From Harmothoe impar (Eukaryota; Annelida; Polychaeta; Phyllodocida; Polynoidae), in the NCBI GenBank assembly GCA_947462335.1, contig OX381705.1:2897703-2961702 (forward strand): a stretch of DNA of 64,000 nt, given 5' to 3'. How positions within the stretch are numbered: the first letter of the stretch is position 1; each line of letters starts with the position of its first letter. The position numbers were made by a program, and so were the translations under genes. The notes beneath the pieces are model-generated. The model saw only the letters and a program-made list of their open reading frames with translations. It made no database searches and was not told the DNA's origin. Positions 13,186 through 20,907 of the stretch are shown here, in pieces.

Positions 13186-13625
13186 AGTAGTATAGTATGT
13201 ATCGGAACGGGACTATAGTTAAGTACTGTTTATTACTCAATCGACATGCAGCCAATCAGAGGCCTCCATTTGGTCACGTGACCCGTTGCCATGGTAACGT
13301 GACCTACTTAGGGCTCTCAGCCAATCAGAAGCCAGCATTCTGGGTGACCTACTGACCTACTTAGAAGCTCTCAGCCAATCAGAGGCCGGCATTCTGGTAA
13401 CCATGGTAACGTGACCTAATTACGTCACGTGACCTACTTCGGCTCAGCCAATCAGAAGCCGGCATTCTGGTAACTAGGGTAACGTGACCTACTTAGGGTT
13501 TGTTTGTAAACAACACCACGTGGCTCTCTTGTTTGTAAACAACACCACGTGACACGTGACTGTTTGTAAACAAACAAACAAAAAAAAGTTATGTAACTTA
13601 TATATAGAAATAAAAACACAACAAG
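13186..13625 (+). repeat. Left terminal inverted repeat of the Polinton
   Basis: Inverted copy of 23,298-23,716, starting AGTAGTATAG and ending ACACAACAAG. The inner end differs by an indel of roughly 20 bp around 13,580-13,600. Inside are about four direct-repeat units that begin CCAATCAGA (13,252, 13,321, 13,375, 13,448) and run into GCATTCTGGTAAC and GTAACGTGACCTACTTAGG. They are followed by a block of GTAAACA and CACGTG motifs. See the separate regulatory entry. Confidence 0.95.
13252..13572. promoter_or_regulatory. CCAAT / E-box / forkhead-like motif array in the left TIR
   Basis: There are four CCAATCAG boxes (13,252, 13,321, 13,375, 13,448). There are five CACGTG E-boxes: 13,275, 13,426, 13,517, 13,546 and 13,553. 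The first two sit in the palindromic 10-mer GTCACGTGAC (13,273-13,282 and 13,424-13,433). Three copies of TGTTTGTAAACA (13,501, 13,530, 13,561) contain the forkhead core GTAAACA. By family knowledge, these cores are bound by NF-Y, bHLH-ZIP factors of the USF/MYC/TFE type and FOX proteins. Binding here is inferred. The right TIR carries the mirror array. A role as enhancer, promoter or replication origin is possible. Confidence 0.6.
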
Positions 13626-13645
13626 ATAATTTCTTTTCTTTTCAT

Positions 13646-13658
13646 TTTATTCTTTATT
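13646..13658 (-). terminator. Two overlapping-range polyadenylation signals for the leftmost genes
   Basis: On the minus strand AATAAA occurs at 13,646-13,651 and again at 13,653-13,658, 30-45 bp past the stop of the 99-aa frame and 230 bp past the protease stop. They would end the leftward transcripts just inside the left TIR. Confidence 0.6.
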
Positions 13659-13690
13659 TTTTCATTTTCAATCAGAAAAAACACACAAGT

Positions 13691-13990
13691 TTATGCTTTT
13701 TTAGCTTGCTTCTTCGATTTGCAGCAACTCAACAGGCCGCAAAGTCTCACGCCGCCGTCACTCGCACCACCACACCCCGGACGACTTTTCTCCAATAGAC
13801 ATTGCACGACTTTGGATAAATCCAACACCATTTCGGCAAGGCAGAGAATCTTTGCCTCCATGAAACGGCCGCCATCGCAACAACCCGTCACAACAGCATC
13901 ATCGATAGCTTCTGACTCACGACCCGGTCGCTCAGCTTTGGGATTTTGCTCATGCGCATGACGCACTTCTTGGGGTTTCTTGTTCGACAT
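13691..13990 (-). CDS. Small 99-aa protein, unknown, overlapping the protease gene
   Basis: ATG-initiated frame of 99 codons between the protease and the left TIR. Its first 103 bp overlap the protease C terminus in another frame. The N terminus is charged. Residues about 45-70 could form an amphipathic helix, and the C terminus is Cys- and Lys-rich (CCKSKKQAKKA). I recognise no family. It is plausible because it fills the space up to the polyadenylation signals in an otherwise gapless element, but the overlap means part of its openness could be a by-product of the protease frame. Left-end small proteins of this kind are often virion or membrane-associated in related elements; that is inference. 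Confidence 0.4.
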   Translation of the reverse strand: MSNKKPQEVRHAHEQNPKAERPGRESEAIDDAVVTGCCDGGRFMEAKILCLAEMVLDLSKVVQCLLEKSRPGCGGASDGGVRLCGLLSCCKSKKQAKKA

Positions 13991-14340
13991 GCTTCAATTA
14001 GGAAATGAACGCAATGAGGTCCACAGGTGTCAGCAGAAGTGTCTTGTAGTTGAATGCGGTTTCTTTGCCACTTGAACGGAGCAGAGCGTTCCACGAAAGA
14101 CAAGAACTCCGCACTCAGCGGCGGTAAGCCGAAGGAATCAAAGTAGTACACTTCACCCGTGCTCGACACGTAAAACGCCACCCAATGCTGACCTGGTAAA
14201 TGTTGCGGATCTGTGTTGCTCACGAAACAAGTGTCTTTGATAGGGTGCTTCGGAATAGTGTCACAAGAGAAAACGCCCAGGAAACGATGTTTTGTGTGAA
14301 CGTTTTCCTTCAACACTCTGCTTATTTCAAGCGTGTTCAT
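13888..14340 (-). CDS. PRO: Adenain-like cysteine protease (capsid maturation)
   Basis: 150 aa, start MNTLEISRVL. The open frame continues upstream to 14,529, but only into antisense/other-frame capsid sequence, so the ATG at 14,340 is preferred. The catalytic set of the adenovirus-protease (C5/Ulp1-like) family is visible: His52 in GQHWVAFYV, Asp68 in YYFDSFG, Gln99, and Cys106 in TCGPHC. Gln and Cys are seven residues apart, the spacing seen in adenain. Family members cleave capsid and core precursors during particle maturation, in the virion. The gene follows the major capsid gene with a 29-bp gap. A TTATAA sequence at 14,509-14,514 inside the capsid gene could be its TATA box. The catalytic residues are intact, so it is probably active. 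Confidence 0.93.
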   Translation of the reverse strand: MNTLEISRVLKENVHTKHRFLGVFSCDTIPKHPIKDTCFVSNTDPQHLPGQHWVAFYVSSTGEVYYFDSFGLPPLSAEFLSFVERSAPFKWQRNRIQLQDTSADTCGPHCVHFLIEACRTRNPKKCVMRMSKIPKLSDRVVSQKLSMMLL

Positions 14341-14369
14341 ACGATACGCCAAGTACCGCCGTCTTGTCT

Positions 14370-15674
14370 TCAGTTCATGTGGTAGTCGGTGACGGGGTGT
14401 CGATCTCGGGTCAGCTCGACGACGTTGTCGTACACCAAGTAGAGTAGCACCGTTGTTGTCGCTTGTAGCGCCGAGCGGAAACTGACTTCCACCCTCAGCT
14501 GACCCGCTCTTATAAGGTTCACGCGACACCCGTCGTGCGATCTGTCTGGGGTTAAGTCGAGGGGGAACACCGTGTAACCGTTCAGGAATTGTTCGTATGA
14601 AATACCGCAGGAGCGCGCGCCCTCGTACATCCCCGTTTCCGTGTGTAGCGCCAAGTACTCTCTCACGGCCGCTTTGGTCTTAAAGTCGGGCACGTAGGCG
14701 TCGTTCGGCACTTTCTGATCGTTCACTATCACTTGAAGCGAGCTGATGTCGTAATGCTTCATCTCGAACGGGTTCTTGGTGTAGCTACCGTTGAAGGCGT
14801 CGTGGTCAAGGAAGCAAATCATCATCGACTTGGGAAGCTGGCCTGTGTTGGAGTGCGTGTAGCTGTGATCTCTGTTACCTTGAGGGATGGCGTAGGTCGT
14901 CACCTCCACTCTGTTCACCGGGTAGTCGAAGGGCCCGTGTTCTATCACCGCTCTCTCGTGCGTTTCCGCTACAGCGTCCGCCACCAGCACGCGTCGCACG
15001 TAGAGCTTTGCTTTGTAGATCTTCAAGCTGTAGCCTCCGTCAGCGGCGCACATCAGATAGAAAGAGGGCGCCGCTTGTTTCAGAGTGAGATTGATTTCTG
15101 TCTCTCCAACGATGAGCTTCGGTTGATGAGCCAGGTCAAAGTGCAGTCGCGCCATCAGCGAAAAGCGCTTGTTGGAGATTAGCTTCTTGCGCGCTTTGTA
15201 CCCCGCATTCGCGTCAGTCAACGTGTCAAACTGACCGGGCGTATCTTCATGCCACCCCTGGGCGCTCATGACGCCGTCCTTCACGTCTTTGTTGTAGTTG
15301 AGTAACCCTTCCAAGTAAGCTCGGTAAGGGTAGGTCTCGGTGTTGCCAGACACTTTGAAACCGCCGATGGAGACTTGGACGTCTTTGAAGAGCGAGTGAG
15401 CCAAGTTGTTCACCGGAGCTACCGCGTCGGTGTCCTCGATCGCCGCTCCGTCCTTTAGCACTTGACATTCCAGATGAAGGTAATTCTCGTTCAGGTCTGT
15501 GTACTCTTGCGACTTGTTGATGGTGAAATTTATGTTACCTCCATCCTCTAAAGAGTTTTTTGTTTCTATCCCCAGGAAAGACGACTTTAAGATAGTAGTC
15601 TGAGTCGGCGCTACGGTGTGCAGGTCGAGCTCAGAGAGCGCGCACTCGTTACTGCTCTCGTGTACGTAAGCCAT
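14370..15674 (-). CDS. MCP: Major capsid protein homologue (double jelly-roll, F54H12.2-like family)
   Basis: 434 aa. The overall pattern is that of the Polinton/adintovirus hexon-type capsid protein, often annotated in invertebrate genomes as 'F54H12.2-like'. Conserved-looking blocks are PVNNLAHSLFKDVQVSIGG (residues 87-105), YPYRAYLEGLL (115-125), DHDAFNGSYTKNPF with the following KHYDISSLQV, and YTVFPLDLTPD near the C terminus. The protein would form the pseudo-hexagonal capsomers of an icosahedral shell. The frame is intact. The ATG at 15,674 lies about 60 bp downstream of a TATAAATA box (15,729-15,736), giving a leader of about 30 nt. The assignment rests on recognised sequence pattern and on its place next to the penton and protease genes. 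Confidence 0.9.
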   Translation of the reverse strand: MAYVHESSNECALSELDLHTVAPTQTTILKSSFLGIETKNSLEDGGNINFTINKSQEYTDLNENYLHLECQVLKDGAAIEDTDAVAPVNNLAHSLFKDVQVSIGGFKVSGNTETYPYRAYLEGLLNYNKDVKDGVMSAQGWHEDTPGQFDTLTDANAGYKARKKLISNKRFSLMARLHFDLAHQPKLIVGETEINLTLKQAAPSFYLMCAADGGYSLKIYKAKLYVRRVLVADAVAETHERAVIEHGPFDYPVNRVEVTTYAIPQGNRDHSYTHSNTGQLPKSMMICFLDHDAFNGSYTKNPFEMKHYDISSLQVIVNDQKVPNDAYVPDFKTKAAVREYLALHTETGMYEGARSCGISYEQFLNGYTVFPLDLTPDRSHDGCRVNLIRAGQLRVEVSFRSALQATTTVLLYLVYDNVVELTRDRHPVTDYHMN

Positions 15675-15727
15675 TGTGTTCTCTCTTCATGCGGCCGACA
15701 GACTGACGCCGGCCCCCTCCAGTCTTT

Positions 15728-15736
15728 TTATTTATA
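15728..15736 (-). promoter_or_regulatory. Fused TATA box (capsid gene) and polyadenylation signal (143-aa gene)
   Basis: On the minus strand the run TATAAATAAAAAG contains TATAAATA (15,729-15,736), about 30 bp upstream of the expected capsid transcription start. It also contains AATAAA (15,728-15,733), about 20 bp after the stop of the 143-aa gene. The two signals share bases. Confidence 0.55.
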
Positions 15737-15753
15737 CCTGAACGCCTAGGCGC

Positions 15754-16185
15754 TTACCGGTCGAATACATCCCCTCTACGTCTCTTGCAAGAGCCACCGC
15801 CCGTCTGAGGGGAATGCCCACGACGACGTTTCGACCCTTTCTTAGACGCGACAGGCGTCTTTCCTCCCGAGAACGCCGTACTCGCCAGTCTCTTCAGAGC
15901 GCCTGCGCCTCGGTCTTTCACGCTGCTCTTTAAAGTCCGACCCGCCAGCACATCTTTAGCTACGCCCACACCGGCGCGGAGCAGCGTTTTTCCCACCGAC
16001 TTCAATAGCGGGGTAGCCGAGCGCATCAGACCTAACAGAGCGCCGCCCAAACCGTGCCCGCTCTGGAAAGAGCGCCCGCTGTACACGGTCACGCCGTTGC
16101 CCAGCTGCGCGTTGTAGTAATCGCTGTACCCTCTGCCGAAGTCGGTGCGCCTGGGTGGAAAGTACGGAACGCGTTGACGCATCAT
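15754..16185 (-). CDS. Basic 143-aa virion core / minor capsid-like protein
   Basis: 143 aa, beginning MMRQRVPYFPPRR. The middle (residues about 35-90) is Gly/Leu/Ala-rich with possible amphipathic helices (GLGGALLGLMRSATPLLKSV). The C-terminal third is very basic, with two nuclear-localisation-like clusters (SKRRRG and CKRRRG). Small basic proteins of this type between penton and hexon genes in Polintons and adintoviruses are thought to be core or membrane-active minor proteins comparable to adenovirus pX or pVI. The exact equivalence is inference. The gene starts 11 bp after the penton stop. A TATTTAAG at 16,276-16,283 may act as its TATA box. Confidence 0.75.
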   Translation of the reverse strand: MMRQRVPYFPPRRTDFGRGYSDYYNAQLGNGVTVYSGRSFQSGHGLGGALLGLMRSATPLLKSVGKTLLRAGVGVAKDVLAGRTLKSSVKDRGAGALKRLASTAFSGGKTPVASKKGSKRRRGHSPQTGGGSCKRRRGDVFDR

Positions 16186-16196
16186 TTTCTTCTCTT

Positions 16197-17315
16197 TCAG
16201 CGCTCAATAGGTCTCAGATGAAGTGTCGCGGTCACCTCGCCTCTACCGAATGGGATGGAATGACCGGATCGGTCTCTTAAATAGATGCCGACCTCGGTAA
16301 ACCTCTTGGATTTCAAGGGGAAATAATCCAAATGGGGAAAACTGATAGCTTGCACGCCACCTCGACGCTTTCCGCCTCTGTCCACCGCCACGCAGCGCAA
16401 CAGCGGCACTTGCATGTCGCCCACACGTCTCTCCTGGATCATGTCGGTGTATATGTACACAGAGTGCACGTCCCCGTAAACATCCATCGAGTAGGCGCCG
16501 GTAGTCGGCGACGCGAAACACGTCTTCTCTCCGAAGCCTAGAACGCATGCGAGATGCTGACTCAGCAGGACAGCACAGTGTCTCGGCGGTTTGATGGTGA
16601 CGCGTTTCGTCTTGGCGTCGTACGATAAGATCCGCATCGGTTTGAGCAAGAAGCTGTCGCCCTCTAGTCTGTCATCTCGCAACGTCTCACTCAAGCGCTC
16701 GATTAGGGTGTGGTTGCTTCCGGTGAAAATAGGAGGTATCTCGAATATGTTTGGCATGAAACTGCGCACTCCCATGTCCTTCTCCATCTTTTCGATCATC
16801 TGTCTTGCTTGATGGCTGATCGTCTTCTTCTTCACCGCCGGGGACAAGAACTGCTTGTATACGGCATTCGTCTGTCTCAAGTCGACCTCTCTCTTGAACC
16901 TTTTTGTTTCCGGTTTCAATTGCTGCTCTTCCGACGTGTCTGATATCTCTTCCACCGTTACATAGCTCGCTTCCTTCCAGTTCAGCGGGAATTTTGAGCT
17001 GAACGTTAGCTTGCTCAGACCGTTCGCGTTTTTCATTCTCTTCCAGTCTACCTGTGGTTTTTTTCCTTCGGAGAAATTAGTTTCTTTTAAAACCTGGATC
17101 GCCTCCTCTAGCGAACCTTTGGTGCGCAGAGGAACAACGATGATCAAGTCGTCGTCGTGCACGTTAGTCCATTCTGTAGGGAGGATGATCTCAGTCAGAG
17201 CCGCTTCGTACGCTTCGGGCAGAAGGAGCGGCGAGTCGAAGTGAGTTCGGAAAGACGTCAAGCTGTTGTCAGGATAATACTCCATAGAGCTGTTGCTAGG
17301 TAGAGTGATGTTCAT
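16197..17315 (-). CDS. Penton-like minor capsid protein (single jelly-roll)
   Basis: 372 aa. The N-terminal block (residues 10-50: SMEYYPDNSLTSFRTHF, then YEAALTEIILPTEW) and the C-terminal blocks (LACVLGFG at 255-262, VYIYTDMIQERRVGD at 286-300, and FTEVGIYLRDRSG at 339-351 followed by PFGRGEVTATLHLR) have the order and spacing typical of the Polinton/adintovirus penton protein. This protein forms the vertices of the capsid. Residues about 120-180 are a Lys/Glu-rich insertion of low complexity. The gene begins four bases after the integrase stop, with an A-rich sequence directly before the ATG. It is intact. Confidence 0.8.
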   Translation of the reverse strand: MNITLPSNSSMEYYPDNSLTSFRTHFDSPLLLPEAYEAALTEIILPTEWTNVHDDDLIIVVPLRTKGSLEEAIQVLKETNFSEGKKPQVDWKRMKNANGLSKLTFSSKFPLNWKEASYVTVEEISDTSEEQQLKPETKRFKREVDLRQTNAVYKQFLSPAVKKKTISHQARQMIEKMEKDMGVRSFMPNIFEIPPIFTGSNHTLIERLSETLRDDRLEGDSFLLKPMRILSYDAKTKRVTIKPPRHCAVLLSQHLACVLGFGEKTCFASPTTGAYSMDVYGDVHSVYIYTDMIQERRVGDMQVPLLRCVAVDRGGKRRGGVQAISFPHLDYFPLKSKRFTEVGIYLRDRSGHSIPFGRGEVTATLHLRPIER

Positions 17316-17319
17316 TTTG

Positions 17320-18456
17320 TTACGTTATTTTTTTGACGGGGATCCACTCGTTGAACTTGTCGTCGTAACCTAACCAACGTACGAAAGCTAACTCTTTACC
17401 GTCGACGGTCTTGCGGCGCAACACCTCGTCTATCAGGTAGTTCTTGTCGTAACGACTCTTGTACACCTTCTGAACCTCTTCCGGGTAGAAGACGCCTTTT
17501 ATCTCCTCGCCCTTGTCGTCTTTCAGCTCGAACCCTCTGCTTCCCAACGTGTTAGCAACGTCCACCACTTCCTCGCGCCAGTTTCCCTCGTACCCTTTGT
17601 CGAAGGCGCCTTTGGTTCTCAACATCCTCACTCTGTCACCCGGAGCGATGACGTCGACGGCGGACGTCTTTGTTTTTTTCTTCTTTTTCCATATTTCGTC
17701 GATTTGTTTGTTAGTTGGGAGATCTTGTCGGTAGAAAACTGTTTCGCTGTTTTCCGAGCTGACTTGAGCCGGCGCCATTTTCAACGTCTTGTGGTGAGTG
17801 CGATTGTAAGAAGACACTACATGGTGCAGCACGTCTACGTAGCGATACGTGCGCTTGTGTGTGAAATAACGCCACAGCTTCTCCTTCAGACTGCGGTTCA
17901 AGCGCTCCACTAGACTAGCTTTGATGTCGTCGTTCTCGCCAGTGAAGAACTCTATGCCCTCGCTCTTCAAGTGATCTTGAAAGATCTTGTTCAAAAACTC
18001 TTTCCCCTTGTCTGTCTGAACAGTGCGCGGTCGTCTCTCGCCAGGGCCTGTCATCTCTCGGAAGGCCTCGGTGACATCAGCGCCGCTCTTGGATTTAATG
18101 GGAACGGCCCACGCGTACCTAGAGAAAACGTCGATCGCCGTCACCACGTACCGGAAGCGGTCGTTGTGAGACGCCAAAGCTTGCATGTCCATCAGATCTA
18201 TCTGCCACTGCTGATCGATTGCGCCGGTTATAGTCTTGTTCCTTGCGAATTTTCTCCGAATGGGTTTATGTTTAGTGTAGGCGTCCAGCGACACTAAAGC
18301 ATCTCGGATGACGGCCGGGTTCAGGTGGCGAAAATGATGTTTCTGGAGTTTAGTCACGCTAGTGAAACTGGAGGGCGCTTTGACGTCGGTATATCTAGCT
18401 ACTACGCGCTTCTTTTCTTTTTCCTTCTTGGTCAGTCTCTTCACTGGTTTGCCCAT
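17320..18456 (-). CDS. INT: Polinton integrase (retroviral-type, D,D35E) with C-terminal chromodomain
   Basis: 378 aa. The catalytic core carries Asp87 (WQIDLMDM), Asp149 (QTDKGKEF) and Glu184 (SLVERLN), an exact D-x34-E spacing between the last two. The N-terminal region (1-75) is basic and lacks cysteines, so I see no HHCC zinc finger. Residues about 265-330 (GDRVRML ... GVFYPEEV) look like the SH3-like part. Residues 337-374 are a chromodomain (YLIDEVLRRK, FVRWLGYDDKFNEWIP), which in Polintons and chromo-retroelements probably tethers the complex to chromatin. It inserts the linear DNA and creates the 6-bp duplication. It overlaps the upstream 368-aa gene by 16 bp. All key residues are present. 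Confidence 0.95.
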   Translation of the reverse strand: MGKPVKRLTKKEKEKKRVVARYTDVKAPSSFTSVTKLQKHHFRHLNPAVIRDALVSLDAYTKHKPIRRKFARNKTITGAIDQQWQIDLMDMQALASHNDRFRYVVTAIDVFSRYAWAVPIKSKSGADVTEAFREMTGPGERRPRTVQTDKGKEFLNKIFQDHLKSEGIEFFTGENDDIKASLVERLNRSLKEKLWRYFTHKRTYRYVDVLHHVVSSYNRTHHKTLKMAPAQVSSENSETVFYRQDLPTNKQIDEIWKKKKKTKTSAVDVIAPGDRVRMLRTKGAFDKGYEGNWREEVVDVANTLGSRGFELKDDKGEEIKGVFYPEEVQKVYKSRYDKNYLIDEVLRRKTVDGKELAFVRWLGYDDKFNEWIPVKKIT

Positions 18457-19547
18457 CGCGGGTCTCTTGAGGGCGTGAAAGACGAGCTCGCCGCTAGGCG
18501 GTTGCGCGCTTTCCTTTTCTTACTACGCGGCGCGCTCCTATAGGAAGTCGGAGTTTGGAAAAGTTCACGGTCGTCCTCCTCGTCGTCAGAGGATTGATCG
18601 TCCACCACCTGCAGAGAAGAGTCTGCTGCTGCTACTGCTGCTGCTGCTGCTGCTGCTTCTCCTTCTTCCGATTCGAAGCTCGGTCGTTTCCGACCTCTGT
18701 CAGCAAGCCGTGTGTCCAAACTTTGGCCAGGTCCGCTCGCTTTATACAGATGGTTTCCGATCAAGGCGTCTGTGGTGGGAACCGCTTCGCGCAGCGCTTT
18801 CGTGAACGGCGAGTAGCCCGCCGGTCTGGGCGCCGTCTTCCTGAACCTGGCGGCGTCGTTCAGTAAGTCCACTATGTTGATGCGATGCTCAGGTGGTATT
18901 CTCCGACCCGACATCTCGCGCACCGCCCCGTCCTCGTTCCACTTGATCACTCCGGATTTCTCCAATTGTTTGTACAGCTCCACGGTCCGGCGGCGACTCC
19001 TCTTGGGAACTTGGTTCGCCAACCGCTCGAGTAGGGACGCGCTGGCCTCTTCAGCAGACTGACGGAGGTGAGCCGGTGGCGAAGAAGAGTAGGACGAAGA
19101 GATGTTGCTGTTGTGGGGATTCGCGAGAAAAAATTGCAATCTATTCAACAACCTTCGGTATTTCAACATTTTCTCGCGCGATTCCAAAGTGGGGTCGTTC
19201 AACACTAAATCCAAGTCCCTGTAGATAAACTGTAGCACCTGGTGCAAGGCCGCGTCGGGATGAAGGGACTGCTCTGCCTGCTTGTGGTAATAGGCCATGT
19301 CGGCGGGTAGGCGGGCGGCGGTGGCAGGAGCGGAACTCTCGTTCTTTTCAGTGCGCTCATCAGGAAGAGGAGGAAGGTTTGGAGCAGTAGAAGTACTAGC
19401 AGCAGCGACTGCAGTAGTAGCAGCGCTAGTAGTAGCAGCAGCAGCGGGCACATGATGAAGTAGACCTGCTCGTGATGATTTGTAGAGCGTCTCAGGATCC
19501 ACGAGCGCTAAACGTTTGTAGTGTTGTTGCTGCTCTGAGTCCGTCAT
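18441..19547 (-). CDS. Conserved Polinton protein of unknown function, 368 aa
   Basis: A longer reading starts at 19,649 (402 aa; overlapping the 110-aa stop as ATGA). However, a TATAAAG at 19,664-19,670 would place transcription start near 19,640, inside that extension, so the ATG at 19,547 (MTDSEQQQHYKRLAL) is preferred. The poly-Thr stretch of the longer form would then be untranslated leader. Features, in 402-aa numbering: Ala/Thr-rich linker 68-90; helical region 125-175; a block at 218-300 that looks conserved in Polintons (SRRRTVELYKQLEKSG, then IKWNEDGAV, IVDLLNDAARFRK and a short GYSPFTKAL); poly-Ala 331-342; acidic SSDDEEDD (353-360); basic SKKRKARNR (376-384). It may be a nuclear scaffold or DNA-binding virion protein; function is not established. 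Confidence 0.7.
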   Translation of the reverse strand: MTDSEQQQHYKRLALVDPETLYKSSRAGLLHHVPAAAATTSAATTAVAAASTSTAPNLPPLPDERTEKNESSAPATAARLPADMAYYHKQAEQSLHPDAALHQVLQFIYRDLDLVLNDPTLESREKMLKYRRLLNRLQFFLANPHNSNISSSYSSSPPAHLRQSAEEASASLLERLANQVPKRSRRRTVELYKQLEKSGVIKWNEDGAVREMSGRRIPPEHRINIVDLLNDAARFRKTAPRPAGYSPFTKALREAVPTTDALIGNHLYKASGPGQSLDTRLADRGRKRPSFESEEGEAAAAAAAVAAADSSLQVVDDQSSDDEEDDRELFQTPTSYRSAPRSKKRKARNRLAASSSFTPSRDPRWANQ

Positions 19548-19552
19548 GGGGA

Positions 19553-19620
19553 CGCCGGTGGCAATGACGCTGGTGGTGGCGGTAGTGGTGGTGGTGGTGG
19601 TGGTGGTGGTGGTGCTGTCG
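19553..19620 (-). promoter_or_regulatory. (ACC)n leader of the 368-aa gene
   Basis: On the minus strand this is a run of ACC triplets, with CACC and GCC variants, between the inferred transcription start (TATA at 19,664-19,670) and the preferred ATG at 19,547. Similar C/A-rich triplet leaders precede the 216-aa and the alanine-rich genes. Confidence 0.4.
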
Positions 19621-19645
19621 GCGAGTAGGTGTCGAATGACGTGTC

Positions 19646-19978
19646 TCATATACGGAGAATGCTCTTTATAAGCGGTAAGGCCATCCCTATGAGAGCCGGA
19701 ATGAGGAAACCTCCCTCTTGTACCAAGACGCGTCTCTTTTTTTTGATGGGCGTAGATTTTTTGCCGACCTCCCTCAACACGTCAGCCGATTCTCGAAGCT
19801 TGTCCAGTTGTTTGTCGCTGAGCGGGATGTTCCCTACCAGTAAATTGTGACAGATCTCACTCAACGCTGCGATCAGCTCGTCGCTTCCAGAGTCTATTAG
19901 ATGCGAGCAGTCCTTTGGCGAGCACTTAGCTAAGTGCTTGAGAGTACCAAAGTGTCTTTCGAGTAGATGAGAAGACAT
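19646..19978 (-). CDS. 110-aa conserved virion-type protein with hydrophobic C terminus
   Basis: 110 aa. The N-terminal two thirds are helical and charged, with a Cys-Ser-Pro-Lys-Asp-Cys segment (19-24), and end in a lysine/arginine cluster (KKKRR, 79-83). The tail EGGFLIPALIGMALPLIK is hydrophobic and amphipathic. Proteins of this shape, with a GGF-hydrophobic tail, recur in invertebrate Polintons; I treat it as a minor virion protein. QEGG followed by F resembles an extended adenain cleavage site, so the tail could be released by the protease. That is inference. It begins nine bases after the ATPase stop, directly behind a run of A residues. Confidence 0.72.
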   Translation of the reverse strand: MSSHLLERHFGTLKHLAKCSPKDCSHLIDSGSDELIAALSEICHNLLVGNIPLSDKQLDKLRESADVLREVGKKSTPIKKKRRVLVQEGGFLIPALIGMALPLIKSILRI

Positions 19979-19987
19979 TTTTTTTTG

Positions 19988-20707
19988 CTACTGCTTTCTG
20001 TTGTTCTTTTTTTTGTCTAGCGGTACGAACACTAGCTGAGAGTGTATGGCCGTCAAAGAGGAGCGTATTCTCAGATCGTCAGGTGTTGACTGCTTGAAGT
20101 CCAGGAGGAGGTATGAGTGAGGTCGCTTGAGTTCATGGGTAAATATACTAGAGAGGGCCGCCGCGTTGGACGGAAACACCTGGCGAGACAGACTAGCTAT
20201 TTGCCCCATGTCGCGCGGGTTCTTGAAAACGATCATGTAGTGAGCGTTCAGACTCATAGTTCGAAAGTCGGGTGATTTCTGGAAGAGGTTCTGAGTGATG
20301 TATATGACGCTCACGTTCCAGTGATGCGAGTATTTAGTAAAGATGTCGGCTACCACTTGCTGATTGGAACTGCTCATCAGATCGTCCAATATCAGTAGAG
20401 TGTGGGGTCGTACAGCGTCTTCTGCTACTTCCACGTCTCCCGCTATAGACTCTTTGCTAGGAAGACCTTCTCTGAATTCCACACCGTACCGATTTGCCAT
20501 TTTTTCAAACAGAGGTTGCCACTCGCCGTAATGGTAAAAAGTCTTTTCCACCGGCGGCGTGACCAAATTGTTCACGTCGCTCAGAAATTGATCCACCAAG
20601 CGCGATTTTCCACAACCCGACGGACCGCTAATGATACAACTAAAGGGTCCTTGTAGTCGAGCGTCGAAATGAATTTCTGTGAAGAGTTTGCTTTTACTAC
20701 TGGACAT
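19988..20707 (-). CDS. ATP: Genome-packaging ATPase (FtsK/HerA, A32-like)
   Basis: 239 aa. Walker A GPSGCGKS is at residues 28-35, Walker B TLLILDD at 103-109, and a sensor-like YITQN at 136-140. This arrangement and length match the packaging ATPases of Polintons, adintoviruses and nucleocytoplasmic viruses, which pump DNA into the preformed capsid. The C terminus is basic (KKKNNRKQ). The ATG follows two runs of A on the minus strand. An AATAAAAAG at about 20,824-20,832 may serve as its TATA-like element or as a downstream polyadenylation signal of the 216-aa gene. Intact. Confidence 0.95.
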   Translation of the reverse strand: MSSSKSKLFTEIHFDARLQGPFSCIISGPSGCGKSRLVDQFLSDVNNLVTPPVEKTFYHYGEWQPLFEKMANRYGVEFREGLPSKESIAGDVEVAEDAVRPHTLLILDDLMSSSNQQVVADIFTKYSHHWNVSVIYITQNLFQKSPDFRTMSLNAHYMIVFKNPRDMGQIASLSRQVFPSNAAALSSIFTHELKRPHSYLLLDFKQSTPDDLRIRSSLTAIHSQLVFVPLDKKKNNRKQ

Positions 20708-20907
20708 TTTTTTTTGTTTTTTTTTCAGGACGCGTCAGAGAGCGGTTGTGTGTCTGACTGTCTGCTGTGTTTCTCACTCGAACGGTCGGTGGTGAATGGT
20801 TGTGGAGAAAAGTCCGCCGACCTTTTTATTGATTCCGGCCGGTGTCACAGTAGCGGCGGCAGAAGTGACTTTTTTTTGCGATAAAATTCTATTTTCACTC
20901 AATAGTC

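Noticed and set aside
13556..13798. Plus-strand frame leaving the left TIR
   Set aside because: Low-complexity Lys/Phe-rich translation of AT-rich TIR edge and antisense of the 99-aa frame.
14341..14529. 63-residue N-terminal extension of the protease
   Set aside because: It lies inside the capsid gene in another frame and has no protease-like sequence; the family domain begins at MNTLEISRVL.
14733..15182. 149-codon plus-strand frame
   Set aside because: Antisense of the major capsid gene with no independent support.
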